A stretch of 64,000 nucleotides of DNA from Antitrichia curtipendula (taxonomy: Eukaryota; Streptophyta; Bryopsida; Hypnales; Leucodontaceae), in NCBI GenBank assembly GCA_951230915.1, contig OX579639.1:11284001-11348000 (forward strand), in the 5' to 3' direction. The notes beneath the pieces are model-generated. The model was given only the letters and a program-made list of their open reading frames with translations, was not told the DNA's origin and made no database searches. Numbering within the stretch: the stretch's first letter is position 1; each line of letters begins with the position of its first letter. Position numbers and translations under genes: made by a program. This document shows, in pieces, positions 1 to 13,108 of the stretch.

Positions 1-302
1 ATATATGCAATCCGCCAAACTGCAATCAAGCTAAGTAGACAAGAACAAAGGAAGATCCTTCTAAGCAATTGCACCCTTTCAAAGAAGCTCCAACTTGAAA
101 TACCTGCAATTAAATCAAAATGATTCATTATATACAAGTTTAGGATTCCAAAAAAACTAAAAAAAACTTTAGGTACATTATAATATGCAATATAAAAAAG
201 TGATGAAAAAAAATGCTATATGGAAGAATTGAATAATAAATTTCAAGACCAACATGCTTAAAAAAAATTAAGAAAAAAAATGGGAAGACATATGTGACCA
301 AA

Positions 303-388
303 AATTGGGGGTCTAGCTAGTACCTCTAAGACCGTAGTCGGATCTGACTAAGGACTTGGAGGTACCAGCTAGACCTCCAATTTTTTGT
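303..388. repeat. Palindromic repeat, copy 1 (GGTCTAGCTGGTACC type)
   Basis: The left arm ATTGGGGGTCTAGCTAGTAC is mirrored by GGTACCAGCTAGACCTCCAAT around a loop containing GTAGTCGGATC. It is the best-preserved palindrome of a family seen six more times in this window. Confidence 0.7.
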
Positions 389-1305
389 ACCTCTCTTTGT
401 TTCAAATAAGTTTATTTAATTAGTAGACTCACAACTTCGTCTAAAATTCAGAAATTGCAATATGTAATCTTTATCACTTCTTAAGAAAATGAAAAGTGCA
501 AAGTTGTGTGAACAAACCAAAAAATAACTCTTCAAATTGTTTGGCTAGAGCCTTTAAAATTCATGAAGGAATTACCCTTCTTGAAATAATTAGTTCCCTT
601 CATATGTGCTATAAACCCTTGCTCTCAAATCTTCCGCCTCCATCCTTCTATATAAGCCGCTAGGCGCTTTGGGCTTTGTGGGACCTCCATGTTGATCGTG
701 ATGTTATCACATGTGTTATCATCCCTCACTACCCCTCAAAGTACTCCATTGTTGCATCTTCAATCTTCAAAAAAATCAAAGTAATTATCTTTTATATTCT
801 ATGAAATCATGTGCGTGAACATGAAGTAAAGAAAACTTTTTTCACTAGAAAAATTAATTAGTAAAAAAATTTAAAAATTTAACACACAAGAACTTACCCC
901 CAACATACCAAATGCATTTGCTTAAGAAAGGTCCAAGATGTGTCTCCAAAATCGTTTTTTACAAAACTTTATAGCTTCATGAGACGGCAACAAAGAGTTC
1001 CACCACTTCAAAAACTTTGTCTTGTGATAAAAAGTGGTGTTGCAAGTAGCAACAAATTGCAACTTCTCTAGGGTCATCTTGGAGACTTCATTATTATTCT
1101 AGTGCTTTTCAACCTCTACAAAAACAATGTTTTTAGTTCATATGAAGAATAAACCTCAAAATACAAGGATGTCAAGAAATTTTTATGTGGAAAAAAACTC
1201 ACCTCTCCCAAGAACTCAAGACCGTTTGTAGAGTTAGCTAGCACGTCTAACTTCATCATTTTTATATACAATTTATTTGCCTTCTCCTTAGTTCACATTC
1301 TTATA

Positions 1306-3689
1306 CACTATAAGAAACCCGCATTTTTTGGGACAAGCTGAAAAACATGCAGATATTGGGATTTTAACGTCAGGCATGCCCTTATTGATGTCCCAAAAAA
1401 TCCATTAAGATTGACGTGACAAAAACATGGTAAAATTTGAGAAAACATGCCATGTTTTTAGTGCAACGTCTGCATAGATATAGTCAAAAAAGGAGCCAAA
1501 AGTGTGCCATGTGGCAACCACATCACCTCCATGTAAGCACCATATAGGCGAGTAGTGCCACATGTTATTTTTTCACCCAATCTAGAGATGATGTGGCAGT
1601 TGACATCGAACTTGATGTTACACTATCTGAGAAAATTAATATTGTTTTGAGCAATGTCACCTTAGATGTCAAGAAGAATTCACTAGAAAAAAAACGTATC
1701 TGGCACAACTGACTACTATGCAACTAGTGTCCTATACAAATATCCTACGATTGTAATTCTCTCTATATGCATCAAATCTAATGTAATTGTTTCATGTCGT
1801 TGTTTTACAACATTGATACATTGTTTTAGTCCCAAAGCAGTCAATCTATAGTTGCAAAAAACAACTAGGAAACAATTAGGAAAAGATTGCAACTGTAAAA
1901 TGACCATAGTTGTTTCCTAGTCGCTTTCTAGTCATACACTAGTTGTTTTTTAGTTGTTTACTATAGGATTTAGAAAATTCAACTTTCTTGTTGATTTGGT
2001 TGCATAGATTTGATTTACTTTTCTATTGATTTGGAGAACAATTTGTTGATTTGGATAGAAATCAATAGAAAAGTGAACCAAATGAATGCGACCAAATCAA
2101 CAAAAAAATTGAATTTTCTTGTGTGAAGCTAGTCGTTTTCTAGTTGCTCTTAAGTCATACACTAGTTGTTTCTTAGTCGATTATTAGTTGTTTCCTAGTT
2201 GCTTCCAAAATTCATTTCCATTTGTCTTACTGTATCAATTGTCCCATATCAATTGTAAAAAGTACCATTAGGTTTGACATATAAGACTAGTAAGTTATTG
2301 TAGTCTTATGCAATGACTTTTGTTGATAGAATTCTAAGACTTCTACAATTTATAGATTTCTATAGAATATTGATTTCTACAATCTATAGAAATAAAAAAG
2401 TATTTAAAATCCAAGAAATTTCAAGGTATGTTAAACCAATGAAATCTATTATATACCAATATTTGAATTTTTGAAATCTAGAAAGAAGTAGATCTAAAAT
2501 TTTGAAATCTAGAAAAAAGATAGTTCTAAAATTCAAAAATCTAGACAAAGGTAGATATGAAATTTTGAAATCTACAAATCTACAAGTCGCAAATGAGTCA
2601 CACACAAGGCATGACTTTTGCAATTGCTACACTTTTTTCCTACATTTTAAGGTGTCCACTACAACTACAAGTCTCCAAATTATCACCAACCGCAAACTAG
2701 TTGCAAGTATCCTATGCAAGTGAAAAACTAGTTGCATAGTGTAGTTTCAAAACCCCTCATTTTCTTCTAGTGATTATGATATTATTTTTAGTGACGTCAA
2801 CTTAGACATCTAGACGTTTTTTGAGATGTTTTTTGAGACATCAACTTCAATGTCTAGACATTTTGCGACATCAACGTTGATATACACCATACATAGTATA
2901 CCGTATACAATACACCACATTTTATACATCATACAAAATACGCCATACATCATACAATCACCATATTTTGTATTTAGGTTGTGTGGCTTGGAAAGCCACT
3001 TATTATGTATATATTGACATGAGAATACAAACTATTTATACAAGTTGGGTGGGAGGACGGAAGACAAGCCATATAGGATATGGAATTTTTTTGAATTTTA
3101 CAAAATTGTCAAGTTTGATGTTGCAAAAAAGATTTGAACGTCTTAGTTGATGTCTTAACTAATGTCTCAGTGGATGTCTTAAAAGACACTATTCAAATTC
3201 TCAGATGGTGTCAAAGTGTGTTGAAGTGGCATGCCACTTCATCCTTGTTGGATGCCACGTTATTCAAATGCCACGTCAAGTGCCATTTAAAAATAAATAA
3301 AAACTAATTGATTTTTATTGATTTTAATTTTTTTAAACTATGCCTTGTGGCTGTTCTTCCTTTATATTTTTACATTTGGTCAGGGTCTTACCTCAGTCCA
3401 TAGTAACTTTCACTAACTTATCCAAAGTTAAACCAAAAATCCTTGCCAATGTGGCAATTCTATGTTTTCTTGGATGTTGTATAGAATGCAATTGTGTTTT
3501 TTTCGATGTCTCCCAAAATATCACCATTGCACAGAATATGAACTCCTTTTGCCCGTGACACTTGAACATTTTTTGGAACATCCAACTCAATTTTGCCTTT
3601 CATGGCTGCAATCCCATCTTCATGCTCTTGTTTTGAAAAACATATGTGTTTGTTGCTAACGTCCAAAAAAACGAAGATTTCTTATAGTG
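1306..3689. mobile_element. CACTA (En/Spm) DNA transposon, non-autonomous or decayed
   Basis: The left end reads CACTATAAGAAACCCGC and the right end, read on the minus strand, reads CACTATAAGAAATCTTCG. Both run on into TTTTTTGG-rich sequence. The 3-bp target duplication ATA is present at 1303-1305 and 3690-3692. Copies of a motif like GATGTCTCAAAAA or its complement recur near both ends, as expected of the subterminal sites bound by CACTA transposition proteins. No transposase frame is evident in the 2384 bp. Removing the element and one ATA copy rejoins an exon of the surrounding decayed gene in frame, which confirms the boundaries. Confidence 0.9.
1977..2121. repeat. Inverted repeat (hairpin) inside the CACTA element
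   Basis: The arms start with AGAAAATTCAACTT and GTTGATTTGGTTGCAT on the left and are mirrored by ATGCGACCAAATCAAC and AATTGAATTTTCTT on the right, giving a stem of about 60 bp. Related TCATACACTAGTTG direct repeats flank it at about 1932 and 2154. It could be a nested MITE or an internal palindrome of the CACTA element. Confidence 0.55.
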
Positions 3690-5312
3690 ATAGCATTTGT
3701 AATGTTGTGTTTGCTTTTCTCCTCCAACGTGGTTGTCTCAATATACTTTCATCTCGCAGCATTTGCTACAAGTCCAAAATCTTGTTGCAATGAATCAATG
3801 GCTTCATAATTAGAATTTTAAATAACTAATAAATCAAAAGTGTACAACACAATAATTTCAAAAGAAAAAATTACAAAATTTAGATCTTACTTGAAACATA
3901 AAAGTCGTAAAAACATCAACTGGCATTGAGTAACAATTTTTTTTAGCATTCTAGACAATACATTTCTTCACCTCTGAGGGCTTCAACATCTCCATGAACT
4001 TAGGCAAGGGCAGAAGGCCATACTTCTGCACCTAGTACAATGTGTGGACCAAATTGGTCTTTACATAGAAGTCCTTAGTTGAACTAGGTTTCAAACAATA
4101 CATTAGATTATGTTTTTCAAACATCTTATAGTCAAAAATAAATAAATAAATAGGATATATCTAGGAAAATTTATCAAATGTTTTTTTTTCTTAAACCACT
4201 TACTTGTTTATATTATGTATGATCTACATGACCAATTCAATCTTGCCTTTGGTCTTGAGAATGATACAGTCTATTGCAATGTGCTATGACACCTTCGTTG
4301 GATGGAGTCTAGAAATGTGTCTCATCCACGCCAACAAATAGTGATTTCCGTCATATACAAAGAACTTTGACATATTCAAAAATTGGAGCACCACATGTGA
4401 ATTCATGAGCTCAATGAATTCATTGTTTGCCTTCTACCACAACAATATCTAACTACTCATCTCTTCCTCTCTAAATTCCATGATTTCATTAGCCTTGTTC
4501 GTGGTAGAAACATAGAGAACAACAATTCAATCTCGGTACTTGTAGTAGAACTCTTGCTCCAGCTTCTGCACGTTACATGCTAGGATAGGTTAGACCATTG
4601 GCTTTGGATTTGAAGCTAGAAAAGTTTTTTGGATTTCATCTACAAAGAAGTGATCATGGCCACGGAGTTGACCTTCTACAATCAATGGAGCTCACCTTCA
4701 AAAAGTTCCTTCTTCTCGTCCTCAGTGACATCTTCTTCTATAAAATTTCTTTTCTTTTCGACCCCAATTTTGGATTGAGTTGTGTCATCCGTCTCCGGGG
4801 TCTCCATAATTCATTTCTCCTAAGTCTGATTGATAGGAGCCTCTTCCATTTGCATTGACAAATCCAATTGAACACAAACTTTAAAGTTGAAGATACATTA
4901 TAAAAAACCATGCTTTATTATGAATGACATGAAGTGTCACAACAATTGGATTAAAACATCTATACAAAAAAAACTACCCTCAATTGGCTTCTAAGAAACA
5001 CGTAATGATCTATCAACTCTCATAGGATATTAATTCCATTCCAAAGAAATTGACATCAACATCTGAATTTATATTGAGGTGGATAAATACCACCCCGTGT
5101 TTGCCTACATGAGCATTGGTTGCATAGTCACAAAATTCCTCAATATGGGGACTAGTAATTGAAACCAAAGGTTCATCTTCTAAACTGTACTTGGTCTTGG
5201 AGCTTTCATAAAAAAAATAGACATCTTCTGTTTTTGGATCCTTAGATCTGTAAAATGGCTTGCTATAATTTTTTCTCAAATTGGACAACCACGCAATCGA
5301 CAGCAGGATAAA

Positions 5313-6063
5313 TGCACACTACGCTGGACCATTTTTGGCAGAAATATACACATAAAAGTCCATTTCATTTTTTTGCATATGATCTCTAAATTTCTTGATT
5401 TTTTTTCTATAATTTCTTTGTAGTGTGTTAAAGCAAAAGATAAAAAAAATTATCAAAATTTCCTTTGTATATTTATATAAAAAAACTTCAAAGATGACAT
5501 CAAATTTTTATTTACTTTAATAAATTATAGAAATGATTATAATAAAAATTAACTCTATTGAAAGTTAGACCATCCTTAGAAATACTTATTACAATTATTT
5601 TGATAAGATAGATTTGTATAAAGTTGATTTTAAGTATGTCTAATGTACTTCTAAAAATCAATACTATTCTGGTAAGATAATGACGCATAAGTTAGTCCAT
5701 ATCTACAAACTTAGGGATATAATTTTATATATTTCAAATCAAAATATTTGAATATTTATACCTATTTAAATATAAGTCCTTCTTTTGCAAAATATTTGAA
5801 CTTTCATTAGATCAATGAGTCTTTATCTTAAATGTTGTGGACTGTGACAGTAGTAAAGAGTACATTTCAAAGTCCTTTACAAATAATGTATAAACAATTT
5901 TGCAATTTTTTGGGGGGGATTTTATAGATCATCAAGTATACAACATTAATATATGTCCTTTTCGATGTTCTATAACTTGTATATTTTTAAATTTACAAAA
6001 CTTTCAAAAAATTCCACTGAAAAAAAGACTATGACAGTCCATATTGGTCCAGCGTAGTGTGCA
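5313..6063. mobile_element. 751-bp inverted-repeat (MITE-like) element
   Basis: A perfect 19-bp inverted repeat, TGCACACTACGCTGGACCA, bounds this interval (5313-5331 and 6045-6063). The interior is AT-rich without a credible frame. It interrupts an exon of the decayed minus-strand gene, since coding similarity runs up to both edges. I could not define a clear target-site duplication, so the superfamily is open. Confidence 0.7.
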
Positions 6064-6587
6064 ATTGCCCAGCATCCATGATATCATTGAATCTTACCAA
6101 CTCAGGGCCATCATCTTCCTCATGAGAATTGTCACCGGAAAGGGCAATGTTGGCATTTGCAAGAATCATTGGCTGCAATGGGCCAACTACATTTGCAATT
6201 GGGATAATATCTTTTTGCATTGTGGAGGTTGAGACGTGACCCACATTTCCTTGTACTTGAACCAGTGCAAGAAAGCCATACAATCTCAGCAATTATACAT
6301 TTGAAGAGTAAAGAGAAGCAATGACAATTTAAATAGTATAAGATGAAATTAATTATTAGAAAAAAAATCAGACATGTGTAACGGACCAAAGATAAAGGCA
6401 AAAACAATTAGTGTCAATGATAAGGTTGCATAAAAATCAAAAATCAAATAGAATATGGCTTAATGAATCTCTAAATGTAAAATATTAAAAAAAAATACAT
6501 ATAATTGAATTCAATCAACACAAATTATACACAAACTTCATATTCATAAAGTATGGGATTTTTGTTTTATTTTTAAAGTAAGCAATT

Positions 6588-9500
6588 CTTGGGGGTCCAT
6601 GTGGTGGTTGTTGGATCCTAGTCGGATCTAGTTGAGGTGCAACAACCACTAGCTAAACCCTCCAAAGTTGTTTATTCTTTTTTTCCAACTCATCAATTAA
6701 ATGCAATTGCGTTGCATTTCAATATCACCAAAATATTACAAATATTCTCAAAGTAACTTTCAATTCTAGAGGTGTTGCATCTCACGTTTGAAAAGTAAAT
6801 TAAAGAATTCTTAAAATAAAAGTTGATTTAGTTAAAGCATGATAATAAAGTTTCTAAGATCAAAGTGACCATTTTGGGGAGGTTCGGCTGGGATTTCCTA
6901 GACCTTAGTTGGATCTTGTTAGACCCCCCAAAATTGGTTACAGAGTTTTTTCAACTTCTTTTTCAAGTATATTTGCACTTTATAACATAACTATGAAAGA
7001 ACTCGATCTAGATACTATGACTCTATAAAAGGATTTATAATTTCCACATCACTATGAGTCAACTAATCGCAAAGTAAAATCACAATGTCCGTTGCACATA
7101 GTCTTCTCATACCAAAGTGATTAACTGAAAGATATTGGAAGTTACTAAAAAAAAGACTTGACAAATTGGATATAATCATTTTGGTGGTTGGTGGTTGCTA
7201 GACCTTAGTTGGATCCTACTAGGGTCCCAAAAATAGTTATACTCATTTTAAAAATTTCCATTTAAGTTTCTTTGCACTGCATTTGACGTTTGAAGAGTCC
7301 ACAAATAGAATCATATTTTGTTGCTATTCTAGAGTCTAGACGCTCATGTTTGGTAAGCTAATGAAATTTTTCTTCATTAATCTCAAAATTTCAAATCTCA
7401 TGCAAACGTTGGAAATATTTTGTCAAGCGTCCAACCCCTGCTAATTCCAGTTGTGGTTACAGACTGGACTTTATGAACTTCGGTTACTACTCTTCATAAT
7501 AATCTCAATACACCTCGACGATGTAAACATGCCTAAAAATTAATGAAATCAAAGTCTTATGTAAGAACTGGATTCATAAAACATTTACATTTTTTATTTC
7601 TACAATTGTTCAGATGTCCGGTATTCTTACAATAAAAGCACAATATCCACAAACTCACTCACTCACTCATGCTAAGTTGAAGTCACAACTACTAGAACCT
7701 AAATCAGATGATCCATTTGAAAAAACCTAAAAGTTACTAGTTTTTTTAGGTCCAACTCTTGAGGGGTTCACTTAAAGTATCTATTAGAAACGACGTGCGA
7801 ACAAAACTTTGGACCCTCTATATACTTTTTGAATTTTAAATTAAATAAAATTAAAAATTACGAATAGATTTTCCTACTTTGAAAGTTTATGTTTTGAATT
7901 ATTGATATTTTTGTTTGTTAATAATTATTAGTTACAAATATTTGAAGTAAAAAGATGCACTATAGGACTGAAAAATAACTTTTGCACCCCTACATTATAT
8001 AAGAAAAAATTGTCTAAAAAATGAACAAAAAATCTCTAAAAATAACTATCTATTGAAAGCTCAATTTGAATTGAATATTGATTCAATGGTCATCTAAATG
8101 TGTTCTCTATAATTATTTGAGTTGAAAAACATGCTATTTTAGTTCATTTTCAACCTCTTCTAAAAATCATTTCATATTTTATTTGAGTTGGAAATTTTGG
8201 CAATAGAAACTTATAGTCATTATTAAACAATGCTCAAAATTTTAGGTTGAGATTATAGTTTATTAGAAACCACTTGTTTGCATGCGGTTTGTTGTAGTAG
8301 AACTAAGTGCACCCCCCGAGGTCCAGCTTGTGGTTATTAGACCTCATTTGCATCCAATTAGGATCCTTCAACCACCAGCTAAACCTAAAAAAACTAGTTA
8401 TTTTTTTTTTTAATTTCCTTTTGAGTGGTTTTGAGTTGCATCTCGCATTAATGAAATATGGGGTGATTGCAAGAAAGACTGGTATTATTTTCCATCACAA
8501 TTGGAATGACAGAGTTGCCATTGACCATAACTTTTTGAAAATGAAGCTGATGTACTTGAAATTTTTATTGGACATGGCTAACTTGTAAGTCATGAGATTC
8601 TTTATTTTTTATATTTTTTGAAAAAAACACTATATAATTAAATTTCAATTCAGCTAATTTGTCACACTTTGTGTTTTAGGGGGGGGGGTACTAGGAAGTC
8701 CCACATGTGCCTATTAGAAGAAATCTAAAATTATATTATTTTATGGCCTCCATGTTCATACAAATAGGGCTCCCTTGCATGCACACTTCTAAACATTGAA
8801 GATGGTTTTGACTTCCATTTTTTGGTGAAGTGTGATCACTATCAAGTCTTTACAAATGAACAATTTTTAGTTTAGTTGTGTTAATGATTTTCTAATTATT
8901 ATTAATTTATACCTAGTTGTATCTATTTTCTATAATAAATTGCCTTTCTTTTCAAATAATGCTTGCAAGTAGTCCGACAATACTAGTAGTTGTCAATTCT
9001 TCATATCAACGACTAAGATTGTTTTGTTTTATAGTACTTGTAGTACTTATAGTATTGAGCACAAACACTACAATTTTGGCTAAACGCTACCAAATTTGTT
9101 CAGTATTTCTTTCAACCACCTTATACCAATAGTGTCAGATTTCATTGCTAGTCTAGACTCTCATCATCTCATGTTTGGAAACTTCACGGAATTTTACTTT
9201 AACATATTCATAAATTTCAAATTTCAATCAAACTTTGGAGATAATTCTTCAAGGGCCACATCCCTGTGGATTCAAGTTGCAGTTACTAGTTTCATGTTGT
9301 TATAATCTTGATGCACCAAGACAATTTAAGCATGCTTCAAAGATAATGGAACTAAATTTTAATAGAAAGAACTTCGAAGGATTTCTCATTGCAACAACTA
9401 TCCCAAAGGTTGCTAATCTCAATGTGAAAGGATCCTATCTACAAATACATACCTTAAACTTTAAATTTCAAAGTGAAAATTTTAGAACGTAAGCCAAAAA

Positions 9501-9620
9501 TACATTTCATAAAACAAAAGTAACTAGTTTTAGAAGGTCCAATTGGTGGGCGCTAGACCTCAATTAGATCCAGCTAGGGTCCAGCGGCCAACAATTGGAC
9601 CTCTAAAAATTGGTTACTCT
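6588..9620. repeat. Diverged repeat block carrying palindromes (copies 2-6)
   Basis: Palindromes of the GGTCCAGCTGGTGG...CTTAGTTGGATC...CCACCAGCTGGACC type lie at about 6588-6670, 6870-6945, 7178-7240, 8310-8395 and 9525-9615, with partial copies near 7740 and 9240. Downstream of most, a shared AT-rich stretch follows (AATTGGTTACTC, then TTTGCA, GCATCTCA and GAAGAGTCCA). The segments around 7290-7570 and 9140-9360 are recognisably similar (for example CTCATGTTTGG, then a GTTGTGGTTAC/GTTGCAGTTAC block), so the block looks like an old duplicated array about 2 kb apart. No gene is visible. Confidence 0.6.
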
Positions 9621-10994
9621 CTTCTTTCAAATTTGCTTCTAAGTTTTCTCGTACTGTATCTCAGGTTTGATTATTTGAAGAGTCCATCAATTCTCTTAAG
9701 TTCCAATTAAGAAAAAAGATCTATAAGCCATGTTGTCTCTAATCGGAAAAGTATCAATTGCTTTCAACATTCAATCTACAAAACAAAAACATGAAAGTTG
9801 AATTAGACACTGAGCAATTCAAGTGCACAAAAACGAGAAAAAGTCACATAATTTTTTAACCAGTATAGAAGCTCTCTGGTTACAGTTGCCAAGAATATAA
9901 AAACAAGTTGACAAAGCAAAAGTCAAATTTGTAATCTAAAAATCAAACCAAATGAATTGAAGAGAAACCAAGTTGTCAAAGCAAGTGGACAAAGTAAGTT
10001 GAATTTTGAAAATTGAGATTACACCTAAACTATATTGAATTCAAAACAAGCTAGTCAATTTCACATAAACCAAGTCGACAAAGCAAAACAAAAGAATTGG
10101 TTGACTAGGACATGCATTCAACATTCAATCAAAACTTAGCAGGTTATTTCAAATTTGGAAATGAATTGTTCAATCCAAGGTCATTCAAATCTTGGTAATA
10201 GGCGCGGTTTGTGCAGGCAATTGTGTTTGATCCTCATCTGACTCCCTTAATACCCCTTGTGCGCGGCTCCTTGTCTTCTGCATCTTCACCATTATTTTGA
10301 GCTTCATGCTATGAAAACAAGATAGAAATTGAGAGACAACATCACAAAGTTTAGAATGTACAAATTGACAATGAATATCATGTGATTACAGTTATTTCAT
10401 AGGTGCGCACGTTAATTTACAATTTATTGCATTGTTACAACGCACACGATTACTTCAAAGAATTGTCACTACTTTGTAATTAATACTAACTATGCAACTT
10501 CTTTACGTCAATCACAAGTGTGCAAAAGATACAATTCATACACGAAAGTTTATTATCTTTGTTGTGCATTTTATGTGTGTTGAAATACACAAAAAATCCA
10601 TGACATTAATGTCATTATTATTTGCACTGTAATAACACTTATTAATTGATATCAATGTTCCAAAAAATATTATCAATGTTCAGTTGATGATAACCATTCT
10701 AATTAATAATATTCTTTTTACTTCATTAAAAAATTTGCATTTTGTTTGTCATCAATTGATTAGTTGTGTATATTTAATGGTCATCAAATTCTAGCTTAAG
10801 AGTTTAATCCTTCAATAGGCCACCAAGAAACTTGATGATATAGTAAAGGAATCACTTGACTAGCACTTGGTGAGGATGGTGGATGGGAAGGTCCACTTTA
10901 TTTTGAAATCCATGCAATGAATAGTCAAATAACTTTAAAATGAGAGTTGCACCACTCATTGTCAAAACGTAGGAATTGAGTTAAAACTAGGATT
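9621..10994. other. AT-rich intergenic stretch without recognisable features
   Basis: I see no credible gene here. A short GC-richer patch at 10200-10320 keeps an open minus-strand frame of about 40 codons, too little to call. Confidence 0.4.
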
Positions 10995-11323
10995 TCAGAC
11001 CTCATTTAGGCATAGTATATTATCTTTTTGAAAAAAATTTTAAACTAAATTTTTTTGTCAAATCAAGTTAAGTTTCATTTCCAAAAATCTAATTGAGATT
11101 TAAAGCCTCCAATCAAAAGTTATAGACAAATTTCAGAGAGGCGTTGGAAAGGAATTTATTTTGACATTTTTAAACATCCTCTTTGAAATTTGTCCATAAC
11201 TTTTGACTAAAAGATTTAAATCTCAAACGGATTTTTGGAAATGAAATTTAACTTAATTTTACAACTTGATTTAGTTCAAAGCTTTTGGAAAAATATTATT
11301 CTACTATGCCTAAATGAGGTCTA
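10995..11323. repeat. 329-bp foldback (hairpin) element
   Basis: The left arm begins TCAGACCTCATTTAGGCATA (10995) and is answered by TATGCCTAAATGAGGTCTAA ending near 11323. Inner segments also pair (TCAAAAGTTATAGACAAATTTC against GAAATTTGTCCATAACTTTTG), so most of the interval folds into one imperfect stem centred near 11160. It is MITE-like and a possible source of small RNA. Confidence 0.75.
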
Positions 11324-11799
11324 AATTTCTACTTTGAACAAAATTTCTGCTTTTCAATTGACTTAGTACTGAAATTGTGAAAGATAAAAAAATGCAATGT
11401 TAGTAGAATAACTATGCACGGACATGATGTTTTATGATTATTGCACTAACTTTATTTGTCTTAAATAAGCACTAATGTTGCACGATGTCAGTCGCCCATT
11501 GCTAAACCATTGAAATTATACATATTTTGTCATGCATAGTTATCGTGCAACTTCAACACTTCAAATTCAAATATGAATGACATGCCTAAACCGCACTATA
11601 ATTATGAATGACAATATCATGTTGTAACAATATTTTCAAATGAACGAATGTAATATGAAAAAAGTACCCAACGATAATCGTATGATTACTAGTAACAATT
11701 TTGTGACAAAGGAACTTTGTAATGTAAGCATCTATTGAGCAGTGCGTGACGCAAAGATAAGCCCCAGATGCATGCAAAAGAGTTTTGGTCAAATGCATT

Positions 11800-13108
11800 G
11801 TCAATTTCTAGAAGTCGAAAAGCACTTTGTCTCTGTACAACAAATATGTTAGGTACAATGAGGAGTGTCCGTAAAAATTCAAGATGGACATGTAGCAACG
11901 GTTGATGGATGCGGTCAATATTCCGGAATGGCAAGAGATTGATAAGATTGGCTTCAACCAATTTTTAAAGAATAAGATCCATAATGCATTGTGGAATGCA
12001 ATGGACATTTTAACAAAGTATGCAAAGGTGCATTGTGTAGGTAATGAAGCTTTTGAACAAGTCATTCTCAAAGTTTAATTGTTGGTTGGTTGGTGTGCTC
12101 CATTCACCAAGAACAAAAATAGACGAGGTTCTATGACTTGGTAGAAAAGCAATGATGGAGTTGTTGAATTGGGTAGAGGCAGATGACATCTCATAGCGCT
12201 TCTAGGCACGACACGAGTGATTCCCTAAGATGACGTAGTCATGAAGAGCAGATATGCAACAATTTAAAGGGTCAGGATTGATGGATGTTCAAGGATACCT
12301 AATTATTGAGAATTTGTAGTAAAGATATCCAACCAACAACGCACACAACCTCATCTTGAAAAATTAGAACACCAGAACAATTCAATGGCAGTGAGGATTC
12401 TACACACTAGAATTATACGATTTGTTGCAATTCATACAATAAGGAATGAAGGATACTTGTATTGGTGGAACAACGGAACACTACGGCATATGTTGAACCT
12501 TGATAATACTTATCCAGACAGCATAGATATGTGGTTGCAATATAGCTCGCCAATGGAAGTGATTTAAGCATTTTGTCTTAAACAATTTAGAAAGAAGCGC
12601 ACGGAGCTTGCGTAGGCATTGCTGCACATCATGCGTGTGGTGCATGATGTTGGACATCTTCACAATGATATCTTTCTAGACAACATTATGTTTCACTTTC
12701 CCAAAGACAAGTCATGTGTGTATATTGGAGTCTACGATTGGGGCATGACTACCATAGCTACAGAACCGCTTAAATCCTTGTACATGTTCACATCAGCAAG
12801 TGACATGAACAAAACTTTAGGAAGAAGGTGGTGGATGAATCCACAAATTGCGTATTTGCACCAAAAATATGCAGCTATTCCAAGTTTATCACGTGCATTG
12901 GAGGAATATGCGGTTTGCAAAATAGCTTGGTGAATCAACAAAGATTGCATGTCCAAAAAGTATTGGAAGTTGAACATAGAAACAAAAAATATGAGTAAGT
13001 CCAACTACAAAGATTTGACATTTGCATTTCAGGGGTACTTAGAGTGGCCTTGTAAAGAAGGCCTGAAGTACGTGGGTAATTTAGCCCAATTATCAATGGA
13101 TTCTTGAA
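11800..13108 (+). pseudogene. Decayed kinase-like gene (remnant of hAT element D)
   Basis: Translation matches the kinase-like proteins of elements A and B almost from end to end. At the N-terminal side, LYNKYVRYNEE and IPEWQEIDKIGFNQFLKN resemble the pre-kinase domain. The kinase part shows YLYWWNNGTLRHML, HLHNDIFLDNIMFHFP (the catalytic-loop HxD...N pattern), VYIGVYDWGM (DFG position as DWG) and RRWWMNPQ where APE would be. The glycine-rich loop and Lys region are eroded. In-frame stops are TAG, TAA and TGA, and at least one replaces a Trp that A retains (TELA-stop-AL against TELAWAM). Its transposase and RING partners are not found next to it. Confidence 0.8.

Larger units (their letters stand above)
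480..6292 (-). pseudogene. Decayed multi-exon gene of unknown function, split by two transposons
   Basis: I do not recognise the product. Reading the minus strand downward, I can follow open blocks at about 6292-6066, 5300-5013, 4890-4620, 4620-4204, 4083-3891, 3830-3690 joined to 1305-1203, 1115-898, and about 690-480. Several end at good donor sites: GTAAGT at 4203-4198 and 897-892, GTAAGA at 3890-3885, GTGAGT at 1202-1197. Acceptors CCTAG (near 4084) and TTTTTGTAG (near 1116) are visible. Recognisable pieces include FVYDGNHYLLAWMRHI (about 4370), MEVPQSPKRLAAYIEGWRRK (about 650) and LPKFMEMLKPSEVKK (about 3990). At least twelve in-frame TAG, TGA or TAA codons interrupt otherwise continuous frames, and frameshifts are rare. 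The YDGNH motif recalls ParB-like proteins but this is too weak to name it. It could be host-derived or the gene of an old transposon. Confidence 0.55.

Noticed and set aside
5313..6063. CACTA classification because the repeat contains CACTA
   Set aside because: The inverted repeat extends four bases outside CACTA and no 3-bp duplication is present.
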